Notes: a model not told the origin generated them from the sequence alone. Positions 36,815 to 50,000 are shown, counted from the stretch's first letter. The stretch: DNA of 64,000 bases from Rhodeus uyekii (GCA_037043235.1 JAWRVZ010000039.1:1009001-1073000); one strand, 5' to 3'. Made by a program: numbers and translations.

Positions 36815-38165
36815 ATCCTGCCACGCCCTGTTCCCACTTTTTCTGAGAATCAGGAACCGATTCCGGGAAGCCCACTGGCTGACCTGCAGCAGTTCTTCAC
36901 TGGCAAGCTTTATGTCCTTGTGTACCAGCTAAAGCTGCCAGCTGAAGAACTGTTGTGGTTGGCTCTTTCCTGGCACGTCAGCACAGAGATGCCGATGCAG
37001 AGGTAACGGCGTCACGGTTCAGGCCTTAAGTCTTTCCAGACCGTCTCAACCAATCTTGCATCAGACGGATCCCATTTCTGTCCCTCCAGCAGCCTGCTCA
37101 CGTGAACTTCCTGAGCTTGACTGTTCATACTTCTCAGGCATAAACAAAGTTACCGTGCGGGGTCCATGCTGACTCAGCCACATTCCTGGCCCGGTGAGGT
37201 CCCCTTGCCCTTATTTGGGCGCGGAGCAAGCAGGGAGTGGCATTCTGTACTCTCAACAGAGCTGATAGAGGTTCTGCTGTAGTTGGGCACAAACATTGAG
37301 CACTACTGGTGTTCTTATAGATATTTTTGTGTATTCTGGAGACATGCCCAGGCTTTGACGTGTTTGTGTGTTGAAAGGTGCAGAGTTCCTCCAGGGAATG
37401 ACTGATGAAAGATGTGCGAGTGTGTAACTTCCTCTTTTCTTTCTGAGGTCATTGTATGGCGAAAATATGATGTTTGTTTATGTGCTCGTGCACACTATGT
37501 ACGAATCTGACCTTGATCACAAGCACAGGTCTGCATGTATATACACCCTTGTCACGTCAACTGACCTTATGCAAGCTGTGAACTCTTCAAGGCTCACGTC
37601 TTTAGTACAGAAAACAGGATATGAAAATTCGTCCCTCTAAATCCTCCTAGCCATAGTCTCGGCATTTAGCAGAACCAGATGCCACTTGCCGGAAATATGC
37701 TCTCCAAACGTGTACTAGAACATGCCACTTTCTCATCAAGCTCTTATACATCACCCTGTTTTGCACATGCAACTGTACCTATAGTTCTGACCTCCTCCAA
37801 CCTCCAAGGGCTTCTCCGGGTCATTGACGAAGATCACCTACGTGATCCTCTCTAGTCTAATGTCAATCTGCCCGCAAGTGCATTAAAAGATTGTTGAGGG
37901 TCGTCGTCTCATCTGTTCTTAAAGGAACAGCACACACATAAGAAGCTCGGCCAGTCTGCGTTGCAGGTGCGCTTAGGCCGTAGACAGTATGCTACTGTCT
38001 GAATCTCTTACGCTAACCCTCTTTAGAGTCAGACAGTGAAGTTATCCGCTACATTTAGATTAATTACTATGAAGGCCCAAATGAACATGCTTTCAATCAG
38101 AACAAAATGTGATTTTCCTCTGTGCTGCTGAAGCAAAGAAATAAACGTCTTTTGGGAAAACATGC
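36815..38165 (+). ncRNA. Probable terminal exon of the miR-22 host gene
   Basis: It starts after TTTCTTTCAG at 36814 and contains the miR-22 hairpin 62 bases downstream. The region to about 37.2 kb is GC-richer than its surroundings. I find no compelling donor straight after the hairpin, and AATAAA at 38140-38145 could end the exon. The end could equally be an intron boundary that I missed. Confidence 0.45.
36877..36963 (+). ncRNA. mir22a: pre-miR-22 hairpin
   Basis: The 3p arm at 36932-36953 starts AAGCTGCCAG and carries the miR-22 seed AGCTGCC. It differs from mammalian miR-22-3p only at position 11 (C instead of T), as I recall for the zebrafish miR-22a form. The 5p arm at 36891-36912 starts AGTTCTTCAC and equals miR-22-5p except for one base. 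The arms pair almost fully, with one bulged A in the 5p arm (GGCAAGC against GCTGCC) and one bulged C in the 3p arm. The loop is 17 bases (36913-36929) and the lower stem continues with GGCTGACC against GGTTGGCT. miR-22 represses targets such as PTEN and metabolic and chromatin regulators in mammals. The a/b paralogue label is from memory of the position-11 variant. Confidence 0.95.
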
Positions 38166-40123
38166 CTTGTTTATCTTCACTTTCAAGGAAATTTTATATT
38201 TTGTTGTGGTTCTAAATTCTCTGAGTGAGTGTGAACATTGTGTATCCTAGCTTTTCTTGAGTAATATTTGTATAATGCTTTACAAAGCCAAGATTCAATT
38301 TAGTGTGGTAGGTTAGGGGTAATCTTCTTATGTTGGAGCCGTTTTAAAGCTAGGCTGATGACCTTGTCTTCAAAAAGGTCACTTTCAAGCTTCTGTCCCA
38401 CCACTTATTACAGTGGAACTAATTGATTTAACTGCTAATTGTGAAACAAAGCACTCTTAAATCTAAATATAATTATACTTTTATTATTTATAGTGCCTCT
38501 CAAAGCATTATTTAAAGTAACAGACCTGTTAACAATATCTGTTGCAATCTACAATGCCCTATAGACTTGTAAGTAGATATGTTGTTACTAGAATTTTTTA
38601 TTTGTTGCTCATATGAGGGACAAGTAGAAATATTTTTTTGTAGACCGCTTGTGTTGAGTGTGAGATGGGTCACAGAGCCCTTTTTGTTGAATTAGCTTGA
38701 GCTTGAAAGGGCCCCACAAGTGCAAAATAATCCCAAATGGCAAAGGTCAGATACCTCAGTTACTTTGCAGCAGGGTGAAGGGTTCTCAGATCACCCATCA
38801 GGGATCATCTTCAGTGTACTCTCAACATTTGATGTTCGACAGATAATGTTCAAACCGAATAGGGTCACGAAGCCAAAACGCACACAGACAATATCTGGAG
38901 CCTTGTATATAAAGATTTGTGTATAATAATCCCAAATGGTAATATTAGACCGGATTCTGGAATCTTGGACCTGGAATCACTTTTTTTTTTTTTTTATATG
39001 ATTATTTATCTTTATTGCAGGACATCTTACATTCAATAATGTGATCTCAAAGCATAATATGATTGATTGCCTAATTATGTGTAAATCTTAAATTGAATTA
39101 ACAGAATTACTGTTAAACGAGAGGCAAAAAGTTTGCGCACACATCCTTTTCGGTTGATGTACACATTTTCACACCAGTTCCTGTTTTTTTAAATCCTGAT
39201 TCGTTCGATGGGATTTAGGATCAAATCTGATTTTATATGCATTTAATAGATGAAGTTCTTGAGTTATTTTTTAACATGTATTTTTTTATTTTTTGTGTCT
39301 CATGATTAGTTTTTCTTTCAAAGGGTAAGGAGTTACATCTGGAACAACATGTTGGGAATTCAATTTAAATTGGAATGAAATAGGAATTTAAAGATTCATT
39401 GGTGCATGTTTCACACACCATATTCCACACTCATTCACACCAAATCTGTTCACAAAACAGAAGCGCATTTGGGTGGACTGATGAAATATTTATCGCCACA
39501 TGGACTGCGTGGACACCGAGACAGGAGAAATGATCCAGACTTGGGTTTTACAACTAGTCTAAATTCCCCCGTCCGCAGGGTTAAAGCTGCTTAACCAGAT
39601 TACCTTGAGTTCCAGGCAAGCAGGAGATCATTCACCTGATGAAACGTCCGTGTCGCAACACTGTTCTAGCATCCCGCAATCCTGCCTGGCCTTTGCCCTT
39701 AAGCTTGTGGCACGCCGGTGCCTTTTTCCTATTACCAGGTCAATGTACCGCAGTCTGCCTGTTGCACAGTGGGTGTCATGTAACCCGTCTGACTGGCAAG
39801 CGGCACAATGTGTAATCCAGTACTGTACAATGGCCTCAAGAGACTGAGGGTGATTCATGGTGACTGTTCAGTCTTACAGCCAGGAAGAAATCCATTGCTT
39901 GGTAAAATAGTCTCATGGAATGTAAAGCTGTCACTCTCGTTTACAGCATGTTCTCTACAGGGCTCCTTATTTTTATATCTGCATCCCACCTGAACTTTGC
40001 TGCTAATGTCATTGACACTCACTGCAGGAATGGCCTATGACCCAGATTTCCAGCATACATAAAAACGTTGTGTTTTTAAACTCAGCGCTGACGTACATGA
40101 CCCCTCCTTTTATGTCTTGACAG

Positions 40124-40155
40124 TGTGCTTTAAAAAATTAATTTTTTAAAGCACA
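40124..40155. repeat. 32-bp perfect palindrome
   Basis: TGTGCTTTAAAAAATT is followed at once by its exact reverse complement, with no spacer. No transposon ends or gene are visible next to it. Confidence 0.95.
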
Positions 40156-42282
40156 TTTTTTCGATTTTTCCCCCCAAGAAGCACAAGAGGATATATTGCA
40201 GCATGAAAACCAACAGTGATTGTTTCTACAAGCTTAAAAAAAGCACCATAAAATGGTTCAAACATATGCACCCTATTTCTATAGATAGACCTCCACTTAA
40301 ACTCCACCCATTTCTTACTGCATGCTCGCTTTCAGATCCGTCTCCATCCAATCAACAATCAATGCAGTCTCTGCCCTACATTTCTTCTCCATTCATTGTT
40401 TCTCTTTCATTCAGACCATTCTCTTTCAAGCCACCAGCTTTTCCTAACTCTATAACTCATTAGTATGGGTATTTCTATATCACGTGAATTAGATAATGTT
40501 CAATACTGTAATGTTTTACTAATATGTGATTAACACATAGGTTATGTGATCATAATTTAACGCAAATGCGTACTTGTCCTCAAACTTTGCACAAAAAAAA
40601 CGCCCATGTTCAGGCCATGTGATTAGAGCCGCTCCCGCAGTCTGATGAAATCATTAGATGCTGCTGGAAAATCCCATATGCATGATGTCTGAGGGCCTGA
40701 TGACTCAGAGCATATGTACACCCACCAACGTATGAGTAAATAACCGGCCTCCTGGTTAAATGAAGCAGTGTGATACATATAGCAGCACGTAGCCAGCAGA
40801 TCCAGAAATAGCCAGGGGAGAGACCCTGTTTGGAAAATACTAGAATGAAAAGGTGAAAAAACTGATTAAAGACATTTCTGAGAAGGTGGAAAAAAAAATA
40901 CATCCAGTTGAAATTAATTTTTAAAAATGAGTCTTTCATCTTTGTATCTTCATGCTTAATCCCAGCAAAGACGTCATCACAGGACCTGTCCACCAGACGA
41001 TTCCCTTCTCTGTTTAAAGGCTGGTTATGTAATTCCATGGAAAATCTGACCAGGGGAACTACACGAGCTAGACAATCTCATTAAAAGGACATGATGCCTC
41101 TATATGTCTCCAACACTCCTTCCCTCTCTTTGAGCCACATGTCTTTTTTTATATCACTATTACTTTCTATTGGGTACATTTCTTATATGTAATTCCTTGA
41201 ATATTAATGACTGTACATACAATAAACCCCTTTAATTCTCTGACCTAACCTATGATTTGCTTTGGCACCGTCTGGTCTGTCAGGCCCTCTCTAGTCTAAT
41301 GGTCTGAGAGAGGTGAACTGTCTGCCAGGTGACTAAATATTTGGATTGTTCTGGGGCGAACAGGACAATCTGACAATGTTAATTACTATCTCACTAATTA
41401 AATGCGTTTAGATTTTGTTTAACTTCAAAGAGCACCCAAGTTCTTATGTATATGCGTGTATAAATATACATATACATATGCACACACACACAAATATATA
41501 TATACAGGTATATAGGTGAGGTATATTTTTAAACGTTATTTTAAAGTGAAATAATTATAATTGGGCATCTTCATTTTCAAAAATATTAAACTGTTCTGCT
41601 AGTGCAGTTTGAGGAATAAATATAGTTCCTTTTTCCTCGTGAATAGTATGTGTGTCCATGTGAACAGGGTGACATGACAAGCAACAGCAGCATGGCATGG
41701 GGTCTAGCGCTATTGTTTAATAAAAAGGAACAGTGGCGTTTCCCACACTGGCTTATTGTTGCTCTCAGCTGATCTTTCTCAACGGGCTGAGGCCTGTCAA
41801 ACCCTGCATTTAGGTAAGTAGTGTTATTTAAGCAATAACATGAGGGAGAATGCTGTTGCACTGAATTGCACGGCTGGGATCTGGTTGAAGACACAAGGCT
41901 GTTGTACACACCCTTACGAAAGTGTATTCAAGTATGCTATGCTTCTTTTAAATTAAAGGATACTTTTTATGTACTTCTCATTAAAATTGCACTTAAATTT
42001 GCTTGATATAAGCCTAAGTATATTTGGCCTACTTTTAAGTATATCTTTATTAAAAGATTTAGTGTAAGTATACCTGGCTTGGTTGAGTTTACTTATTTGA
42101 TTGAGTAGCCTATAGCATGTAGTTTTATACTTTTTAAAATACATTTTATACATACAAATTTAGATTGTAAATTATTGATTTTATAAAGAAAACAGATGTT
42201 TTCTTTAAGTGATATAAATATACATAACATCATACTAATAGTTTTCTATTTATATATCATTTTTACACTTAAGTATACAACT

Positions 42283-42425
42283 ATGGTCCTATAGCTCATA
42301 CAGCAGAGTGTGGTGCTTGCAACCCCAAGGCCATGGGTTTGATTCCCAGGGAAAGCAAGAACTTATTCAAATTTTATTGTGGACATTGAATGGAAAGTCG
42401 CTTTGGAAAATGCATAGATGCAAAA
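42283..42425 (+). mobile_element. tRNA-derived SINE, degenerate
   Basis: The head has a decayed A-box region (TAGCTCATACAGCAGAG) and a B-box GGTTTGATTCC (42337-42347). It is followed by CCAGGGAAAGCAAGAAC and a tail with AAAGTCGCTTTGGA and AATGCATAGATGC, the typical ending of cyprinid tRNA-SINEs. It is not a functional tRNA: no intact D or anticodon arm can be drawn. Confidence 0.8.
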
Positions 42426-42804
42426 TTATATATACCTCTAACTTTATTTGAACTCTTTCATTTAAAAAAAAAAACATTTTATTTTAGATTTAAGCATCCT
42501 TTTTATCAATATTTTTATCTTAAACAAAAAGCTTAGAAAATAGTTTCTTTTTCTTTCTTTTTTTAAATCAGAGACTATGTCCAGATGGGATTCGAAATGA
42601 TCCTAGTTGTAACTAGTTGTGTACTCTTACAGTTTATTACTTTTATACTTAAAGTATACTTTCATACACTTTAAAGTGGGCCAATTTAGTCCTAAGTAGT
42701 ATCGAAACAGTACACTTACGTCCACTACATTGATATCAGTATACTTACTGCTTAATGTATACTTAAAATATGCTTGAACATAGTATAATTAATAATATGA
42801 GCTT

Positions 42805-42860
42805 ATGTATATATACATATATACACACACACACACATACATATATACATATATACGTAT

Positions 42861-42890
<30 letters not shown>
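42805..42890. repeat. Compound (TA)/(CA) microsatellite
   Basis: Alternating ATATACAT units and two CA tracts, the longer at 42861-42887. Confidence 0.9.
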
Positions 42891-42891
<1 letters not shown>

Positions 42892-45069
42892 TACTGTAGT
42901 ACTGATAGTACAAAAGCAGATTGTGCGATATTGCTTTTGTACTAGAGTTCAATAAACAAGTCATTTATATAGAGTAACTCATACTTTAAAAACAACATAG
43001 CCAGATCCTTTTCATTTGTGTTTCGCCAATGAAAATGGTTCCAAACAAAGCCACAGCAGAATTAACACTTGCGTCTCTAAGCAACACACATACCAGAGGG
43101 TTTTGCTGCTGAATGAATTAGTGTTTACATGATGTCAACTAACACTCATTAGAGTATCAGTGTCTGTTATATGAGCAAATCATAATCTCACACAAAGTCA
43201 CTTGAGAACTTTTCATCTACTGTTTTATGAATACTGTGAATTCTAACATATTACTGTTTTCACATACTGTATCTTAAATAAAATGCAATTTTTTTGCTAT
43301 TATGTAGTAGAGAAGTGTGTATGGATGCAGCTAACCACATAAAGAATATGAGCTTTTGAACAAACTGGTTGATTGAATTGTTTTTTAATTAAATTATTAC
43401 TTATAAATTACGTAGTTACTTTTCACAACCTATGCACCTTTTCTGTAACTATGTAACCTGCAGAAATAATCAATTATCCCCATCACTAATGCATGTACTG
43501 ACAATCTGTCTGGAAATAGAAATGTCTCAAAATGAGACAGCTCGGCCAATCAAATTTGAGTTTGAAACGGTGTGAGGGTTTGCTATTCATAGCAAATACC
43601 AATATACATCCAAGCTTTAGAGCCAACATGAGCCTGCACTTGCATATTTAAAGAAATGGATGATAACTGTTTGCAAACCCGTTAGGCTTCTGTTACCAGA
43701 ACAGCTTTTTAAATTCAGAATAGATTGCAGCAAAGCTTTTTTTCTTCATTTTCTAAAACTCTCTGGCATTCCCACACGCACGCACCCTCAAACTCTCTCA
43801 CGCTCTTTCTCTTTCTTGTGGCTAATTGACCCATTTTTCCTGGGGAGAGGTTTGCGTTTGATTCAGGAAGGTCAGTGAGTGCGTTTGGGTGGGTCTGTGG
43901 TCTTATATGTTGGCACAAGCGCTCCAAGGCCCTCACCTGAGCTCCTTTTCTTGCATCCACACCCTGACACACTTGTGCATTTGTTTATTTATAACCTTTC
44001 CTGTGAGGTGAACCATGACAAGTATACATGTCCTTGTTCACCTGTGAAGCCACTGGGACAAAGGAATGTAAAGTATGAGGCACTACTCTTTTGAGAAACT
44101 GCATTAATCTAGTCCTGACCTTAGATTGTTCTTAAAAACACAGATTATTCTGCGCTTTCTCTATGGCTATAAAACAAAGAGGTTCATTTTTATATTACAT
44201 CATCATTCGTTTGAGTTTTCCACCTATTTGTTTTTAATCCAGGGGATCTAAAGGTGGAATTCATGTTGCGATGACTCTAGAATCACATGAGCCACATTGC
44301 TACAAACACTAAAGATGTTGTGTTATTCCACAACTTCCCTGCTGCCTGCATTCTTGTGAGCGGACTGTTTAGTGGACCTTTTGCTCTGGCTCTCTGCATG
44401 GAGGAATGTGATAATGCATCCCAGCTTTGGCTTAGCCCTGCGGCTGGCCGCCTCAGTCTCTAGCTTCCCAACACGTGTCTGGCCCTGACTCTGCTCCGCT
44501 CTGGCCCCCCCGGAGACCTGCGGGACCTAATAACGCCACACACTGCGCACTCCCTTGAACGATCACACACACTAGCAGCATGTTCAACGACATCAGCGTG
44601 ACTGAACACTTCACTCATGTGACCAAATGTCAAAAGCCCGGACGAGTGTGTGTGGGTGAGGTGGGATTTATGATGAAATGTCTGTGAGGTTACAAAGTGT
44701 TCAGGTTTTGAAGCTGGACACATTAAATGAGATTTATATGAAGAGGATTTGCTGCCGTGCTCTCTTGAATCCAGCATCTTAAGTAGGCTTTGAGGATGCT
44801 ACTATAGGAATAAACTGAAGCACATTTTGTAAAACTTTGGCATTACACTAGAACAGTATTACAGAGTAAGAATAGCTTTGTTTTCAATGAAAATAAAAGG
44901 GAACCAATGTGATAAGCAAATCTGTCATTGTCAGTTTTTTTAAACATTTTTATACAGCTTCGTGAAATAACTGTGTATTTTATCCGAATCACACTTGTAC
45001 TTTGCTTCAGGCATTAACATTTTGAAAGAAAAGATTATTTTAGCCTTCATGCTTCAAAATTGGGTAAAC

Positions 45070-45185
45070 CCCAAAATCTACATACATCTGCATTCAAGAT
45101 ACAGATTGAAATTGTAATCAGTTCTTGCTTTCCCTGGGAATCGAACCCATGACCTTGGCGTCACTGAGCTAAAGGACAGAACACT
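45070..45185 (-). mobile_element. tRNA-derived SINE head, minus strand
   Basis: Read on the minus strand it gives TTTAGCTCAGTGACGCC, then GGTCATGGGTTCGATTCCC (B-box at 45136-45148), then AGGGAAAGCAAGAAC. The last block is identical to the copy at 42.3 kb, so the two belong to one family. The tail is short and diverged (TTGAATGCAGATG). Confidence 0.75.
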
Positions 45186-48100
45186 CAGATGTGGCTTGTA
45201 GGCCGTCCGTGTTGTGTAATTTTTGTCATTAGCACAGCTACAACTAGCTGGCACACAACTTTTATAACAAAGCCAAACATTAAACGCAAAAGCAGATTAC
45301 ATAGCAATTCTGCTCATATAACTTTCTAGTTCAGCAGCATAAAGATCAGGATGGCATCTGTCTTGCAGCTATTCATTTCATGAAGCTCTCGGCAACGTGT
45401 AAACGCTGCTTTGCTAAAAAAAAACGTACAATTGTTTTAAGCCCAAAATGTTAAGTTTGGGCGCAAACGGCAAGCAAAGTAGCGTATGCTCTATTTTATA
45501 GCGTGCACAAACACAGACACTCAACGCTGCGCACTAGAACGTTTCGTCTTTGTCCAGTGTCTGTTCTATTCTCTCAGAAGCTACGAGGACTATTTTTAAA
45601 TTTGTACTCATTAAGTTTTGTGAATCTCTTAACCCTCTCACACAAGACTGTGAGAGACATCTATTGTTAAGGAGATTGTTGATGTTGCACCATCTCATGC
45701 ATTGCCTGACAGTCTTGCCAACTGTATAAACAAATGAGTGCCAAAAAAGAAGAAGAAATTTATTCCGCATTGTGCGAGCTGATACGGACTACGTCCAATT
45801 AGTACGTGCAATCAGACTGGTAAAATTTGCGTAAAATGCGTAAAGACTGAAATACACATTAGGTAGTGCGCACATGCTAAATCCATCCATCTGAGCTCAT
45901 GGTCACCAATACTTTGAAGGGGAGCAAAACGAACTGAACAAAAATGTAATATACCTGGGACTTTAAGTTAAAATTTAGTTTTCAGGTTGGCCCTGAAAAA
46001 AAAACTTGAGAATAAGTTGGTACTTATAATCATCCCCTCCACCATGTCCCTCAAATCCAATTGAAATATTTTAATATGCTGCGTTAAAGAAGCATTAAAA
46101 CTGGTTTGATGTTCGTGAAGTCGAATGCCATTGGCTCTTGTGGGTCTTTAACCGATTGCACTCTTTTGACCCAAAAATTGGATGCATCTTTTTGAATGAG
46201 ATTTAGCACAGAATAACAGTTCATTTACAAGTCATGCAGCTAATTTTCGCTCAGTGCAAAATGACACCTGTGCATAGATTACTGTGGGCGTTTTGGCAGA
46301 GGAGGGTGACCTGTCTGAGTGTTAAGTAATTCCATGCTTAGAGAGTATTATGAGCAGACTCTTTAGTGCTAAGGCTTTGGCCAGGGAATGTCCATGTTGT
46401 CTGTCATAGGTCTTCTGTGGGAGGTCTCTAAAGTGCGAAGAGGTTAAAGAGCACTTAAGGAGCTGGACCATCTGATTCTACAGCCATCCCAGAATATCCC
46501 AGTCAGCTGGTCTCCATGAGTGACGGAGCTTATAGAATAGCTCGTCCCACATGATGGTGGGAAGGTGGCTGTGTCAGCAGGCACTCAGTGTGTGAGTGTG
46601 CGCTCATGTGCCCTTTGTACCGCCTGCTATGCGCGGTGGTATGTATCTAAAGGTCGAGGGGAGGTACATGAGGCTCCAGCGGGGAGAGATCGGGCAACTT
46701 GTTGCCCTGGTTCCCAAAGGTCAACATGACACTGTCAACTCAGAATTCATTATCCTGTCAGGAGTTTGTATCTTACAGTATTATACCTGGAAACTCAGAA
46801 TAGTGTCATATCTAGTGTTCTTGTATGTATGAATGCATAAAGTGACAGTACAGAAGTATTCTAGGGTTAAGTGAGTTACTCAAGGGCACAATAGTCACAG
46901 ATCCGGTTTGTCGTCCCAATAACCTTTATTTGAGAATAAACTGGCAAACTTGGTGTTTTAAGACTACCACCTCCCTACATGACTTTAGGGAGTTTATGAC
47001 TTTTCAGTTGTTCATTACAGATAAAGAAAAGAACAATTCAAATGAATTGTTTCTAGAAAAATAGCTTGGAAAATTTATATCCATTACAGAAATGTCTATG
47101 ACTTTACCATGACATTTAAATATTGTAGAACATTCTTGAGGAACAGAGCAGTGTTCAGTTTTACAGGTGTGTCTGTTTTGCAGGCCCAGGCAGCTCTGAT
47201 CAACTCCGAACAAAGTGGAGCAAACACACACCCTCCTGCTGGAGCTTACAGGTATTACACACACTCACCTAACGGATTTTTGAACTCCAGCCATTGTTTA
47301 TTCATTTGTTTCAGTTTAATTTGAAATCTACTTGTCCATTTTTAAATTCTGGGCCCAGTAGATGTTCTGGAAAGAGGACACACATGTGTACACGTTTGTG
47401 TGTACAAGCTTGTCATACAGGGATGTGCAGATCCTTTGATGCAAGACCTGTCATATCTGTTGTAAAGGGAGGCTCAGTAAACCATGGGTGACCGAAGAGT
47501 CTGAAAGAGGAGGACAGGATGTGTGGAGAGGCCACAGAAAATGTTCTCCCTGAAGGGGAATGGAGTCTCGGATCCCACTTCCTGTCCTAACACAAGATGT
47601 TTCCTACACTTTTCATGTGGTGTCAGGTCAGCACGGTGTGTCACATTATGACAAGGCTGGATGAGAATGACACACACACGCACGCAGTCATGGCAGCACC
47701 TGTTTGTTCCTGTGCGCTCCCCATGTCTTTATGAATACAGGATCAAAGCTTAATTCTGAACCTAATAATGAGCCTCACATTACACGAGCGGATCACTGAT
47801 ATATTTTCAATATTCAGGTTTTTGTCATACAGTAGCATCACTTGAGTGGTGCACATGTTGTTCTCCACGTGGCCGCACGACGCAGCATGCGTGGGTGAAC
47901 TGACGCAGTCTCCATGACTCACTCCGACACCAAACCTCACTTACAGCATCATTAATGTCCTTCTGCGTCTGTGGCAGGTGAGCAATCACAGAACTGCAGA
48001 GATCAGACCCACTTGCAGCCATCGCACTACAGGATTCAAACAGCCATGAAAATCTCCAGAAATCAACTGATCTTGGCAATAATTTAAAATAAATAACCTG

Positions 48101-48564
48101 TTTAGCTCTGTTACAGAAACAATTATCTATTATCAAAACAAACAATTTTTTTTTGGATAACAATCAAGATGGACAAAATGCTCTGGTTGTGGTAAACCTC
48201 CAAATTTTACCATATATTCTGATCTGTCACAGACAAAAAGGCAGGGTAAAATATCACCCAAAAATTAATTTAGTAGAATCCAATCCTTATTCCTTTTTTC
48301 TCTTTCTTTTTGTTGTTGTTAAACAATAGCCTGAATGTGTCGACCCTGTCATAAAGAGTAAAACTGCATAATACATACGCTGTATGTCATTATCATTTTT
48401 TTAATGAATTTTGTTTTACTTAGAAGTTTATTTTAAAATTGAACATTGCAGCCCTTTCAGGAAAACAAACAACATCATAATGCTTTTATGCTAGATTCAG
48501 GCCTGTACCCATGGCAACATGCTGATAATTTAGCTTTTTAAGCCTTAGACATGTCTATACCGGA

Positions 48565-49019
48565 CACCACTGTTCAAAAGTTTGTGATCAGCAACATATA
48601 TATATATATATATACATTCAATAAGGATGCAATAATTAGCTTAGAATTAAAGGCATTTATAACATTACAAAGGGTTTTTATTTCAAATAAATTATGTTTC
48701 TTTTGAACTATCTATGCATCAAAGAATCAAAATATATAATGGTTTCTACACAAATAAATATTAAGCAGTACATAGATAATAATAATGTTACTTGAGCATC
48801 AAATCAGCATATTAGAATGATTTATGATAATGTGACACTGAAGACTGGACTAATGATGCTGAAAATACAGTCTCCATCAATAAATTACTTTTTAACTTTT
48901 TAATTACTACAGTTATTTTAAATTTCACAATATTGTTGTAATAAAAAAAATCAAATAAACGCAGTCTTGGAGAGTTTAAGACAGAAATCTTACAGACCCC
49001 TATGTTTTTAACGGTAATG
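48565..49019 (-). mobile_element. Full-length copy of MITE family M1
   Basis: It begins CACTGTTCAAAAGTTTG and ends with GACCCCTATGTTTTTAACGG, so that AAAA(G/C)TTTG-type ends face each other as imperfect inverted repeats. Internal blocks include TTGAGCATCAAATCAGCATA, TAGAATGATTTATGAT, TGACACTGAAGACTGG and AATTTCACAATATTG. A TA microsatellite (48595-48614) has expanded near the left end. It is non-coding and typical of cyprinid genomes. Confidence 0.75.
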
Positions 49020-50000
49020 TATCTAACACTTCTAGAAACCCACAGAAACATCTGATGAGGAAACCTTCAGTATTACTTCTGTAATATGATACAAGACAAG
49101 CTACCTTTACAACTACCTACTGTATAAATACAGAGCCTTATTGAATATTACAGTATATAGGCTACATTCAATAGTGCTTTTTAACTAAACGTACATACAT
49201 AAATCTAATACAATTATTAAGACTGTACTTACACTTCATTTTGATGTAAAGCAAAACATTCTGCATCAGAAAAGTCCTAAATTACAGCAAGATCTCAATG
49301 TTTGTGGCATGTGTCCAGCAGAGGGCGATACATCATTTTAAATAGATTTGGACTCCGCGACATTCAATGCTATTGAAAAATGTCCTGCAATATTTAGCAT
49401 TGACCACGTGATTTAAGGAACCAGTCATTTTTTTGTTGTTACAGTAAATGTACAATACCCAAAAAGCATTCTTCAGAAGACAGCATCTAGGCTATATCAG
49501 ATGGTAACAGTTTAATACTGACATTATTATAAGCGGATAACCATCCTGTGACGATCACAAAATGTGTTTTTACGCCTTTGAATGTGCAGTGTGACGGTTG
49601 GATCCCACCCCGATTAGTTTGCCCAGAGAATTCAATGTGAAACTCCTAATTATTAATATTGCCGAATATAATAGTGATTCAGATGTGATTGGTCAGAACA
49701 CAATGTTCAGACATGGCTTGTAAAAACCATATTTTTCTCTCTTCCTCAGTCTTACAAAACAGTAATAAGCAGATGGGTTGTTCTATCTAAATGTTTGTCC
49801 CGGCAGGGGCTCGGCACTGTTGAGATACAGCTGTCGGCCACATGTGTGCAAAGATGGGGTCGTTGAGTCCATACCCAGCTCTACTTTAGCATTGTTGGGA
49901 TGAAGAGAAGAGGACTGAAGAACATCGGCTTGGGCCGGATGGTTCTAGGCTCTTCTAGTTTGAGATGGATGTAATGTGAAAATGCTGAGGAAAGCCCTTC

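Larger units (their letters stand above)
24690..38165 (+). ncRNA. miR-22 host gene (MIR22HG-like long non-coding RNA), boundaries tentative
   Basis: The anchor is the miR-22 hairpin at 36877-36963. It lies in a sequence that starts after a good acceptor (pyrimidine tract TTGCCTTTCTTTCAG ending 36814). In mammals miR-22 sits in an exon of the spliced lncRNA MIR22HG, and the same layout fits here. Upstream, 26408-26508 is a 101-bp candidate exon with CTTTTCACACACAG before it and GTAAGT after it. The CpG-rich, CCAAT-box-rich promoter candidate is at about 24.5-24.7 kb. The first exon's donor is not resolved (options near 24980 and 25170). AATAAA at 38140-38145 is a plausible 3' end. No long conserved reading frame runs through these exons. 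Transcript ends and exon number are inference. Confidence 0.5.
38166..50000. other. Intergenic region miR-22 host gene to aipl1
   Basis: About 11.8 kb with no gene that I can support. It contains a 32-bp perfect palindrome (40124-40155), two tRNA-derived SINE fragments in opposite orientation (42283-42425 and 45070-45185), a compound microsatellite (42805-42890) and a full-length M1 MITE (48565-49019). A splice-bounded segment at 47184-47250 is discussed under findings. Other open frames look random. Confidence 0.55.

Noticed and set aside
39917..39928. TGGAATGTAAAG resembling the miR-1/206 5' end
   Set aside because: The match stops after the first 12 bases and no hairpin partner is visible.
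40610..41038. 142-codon minus-strand frame
   Set aside because: No family resemblance and no splice or promoter context; chance opening.
42300..42365. Functional tRNA gene
   Set aside because: Only a B-box and a poor A-box remain and the arms do not pair; it is a SINE head.
24690..50000. TAOK1 or another protein gene expected next to ABHD15 from human gene order
   Set aside because: No kinase motifs or exon series were found in any frame; the interval holds miR-22 instead.
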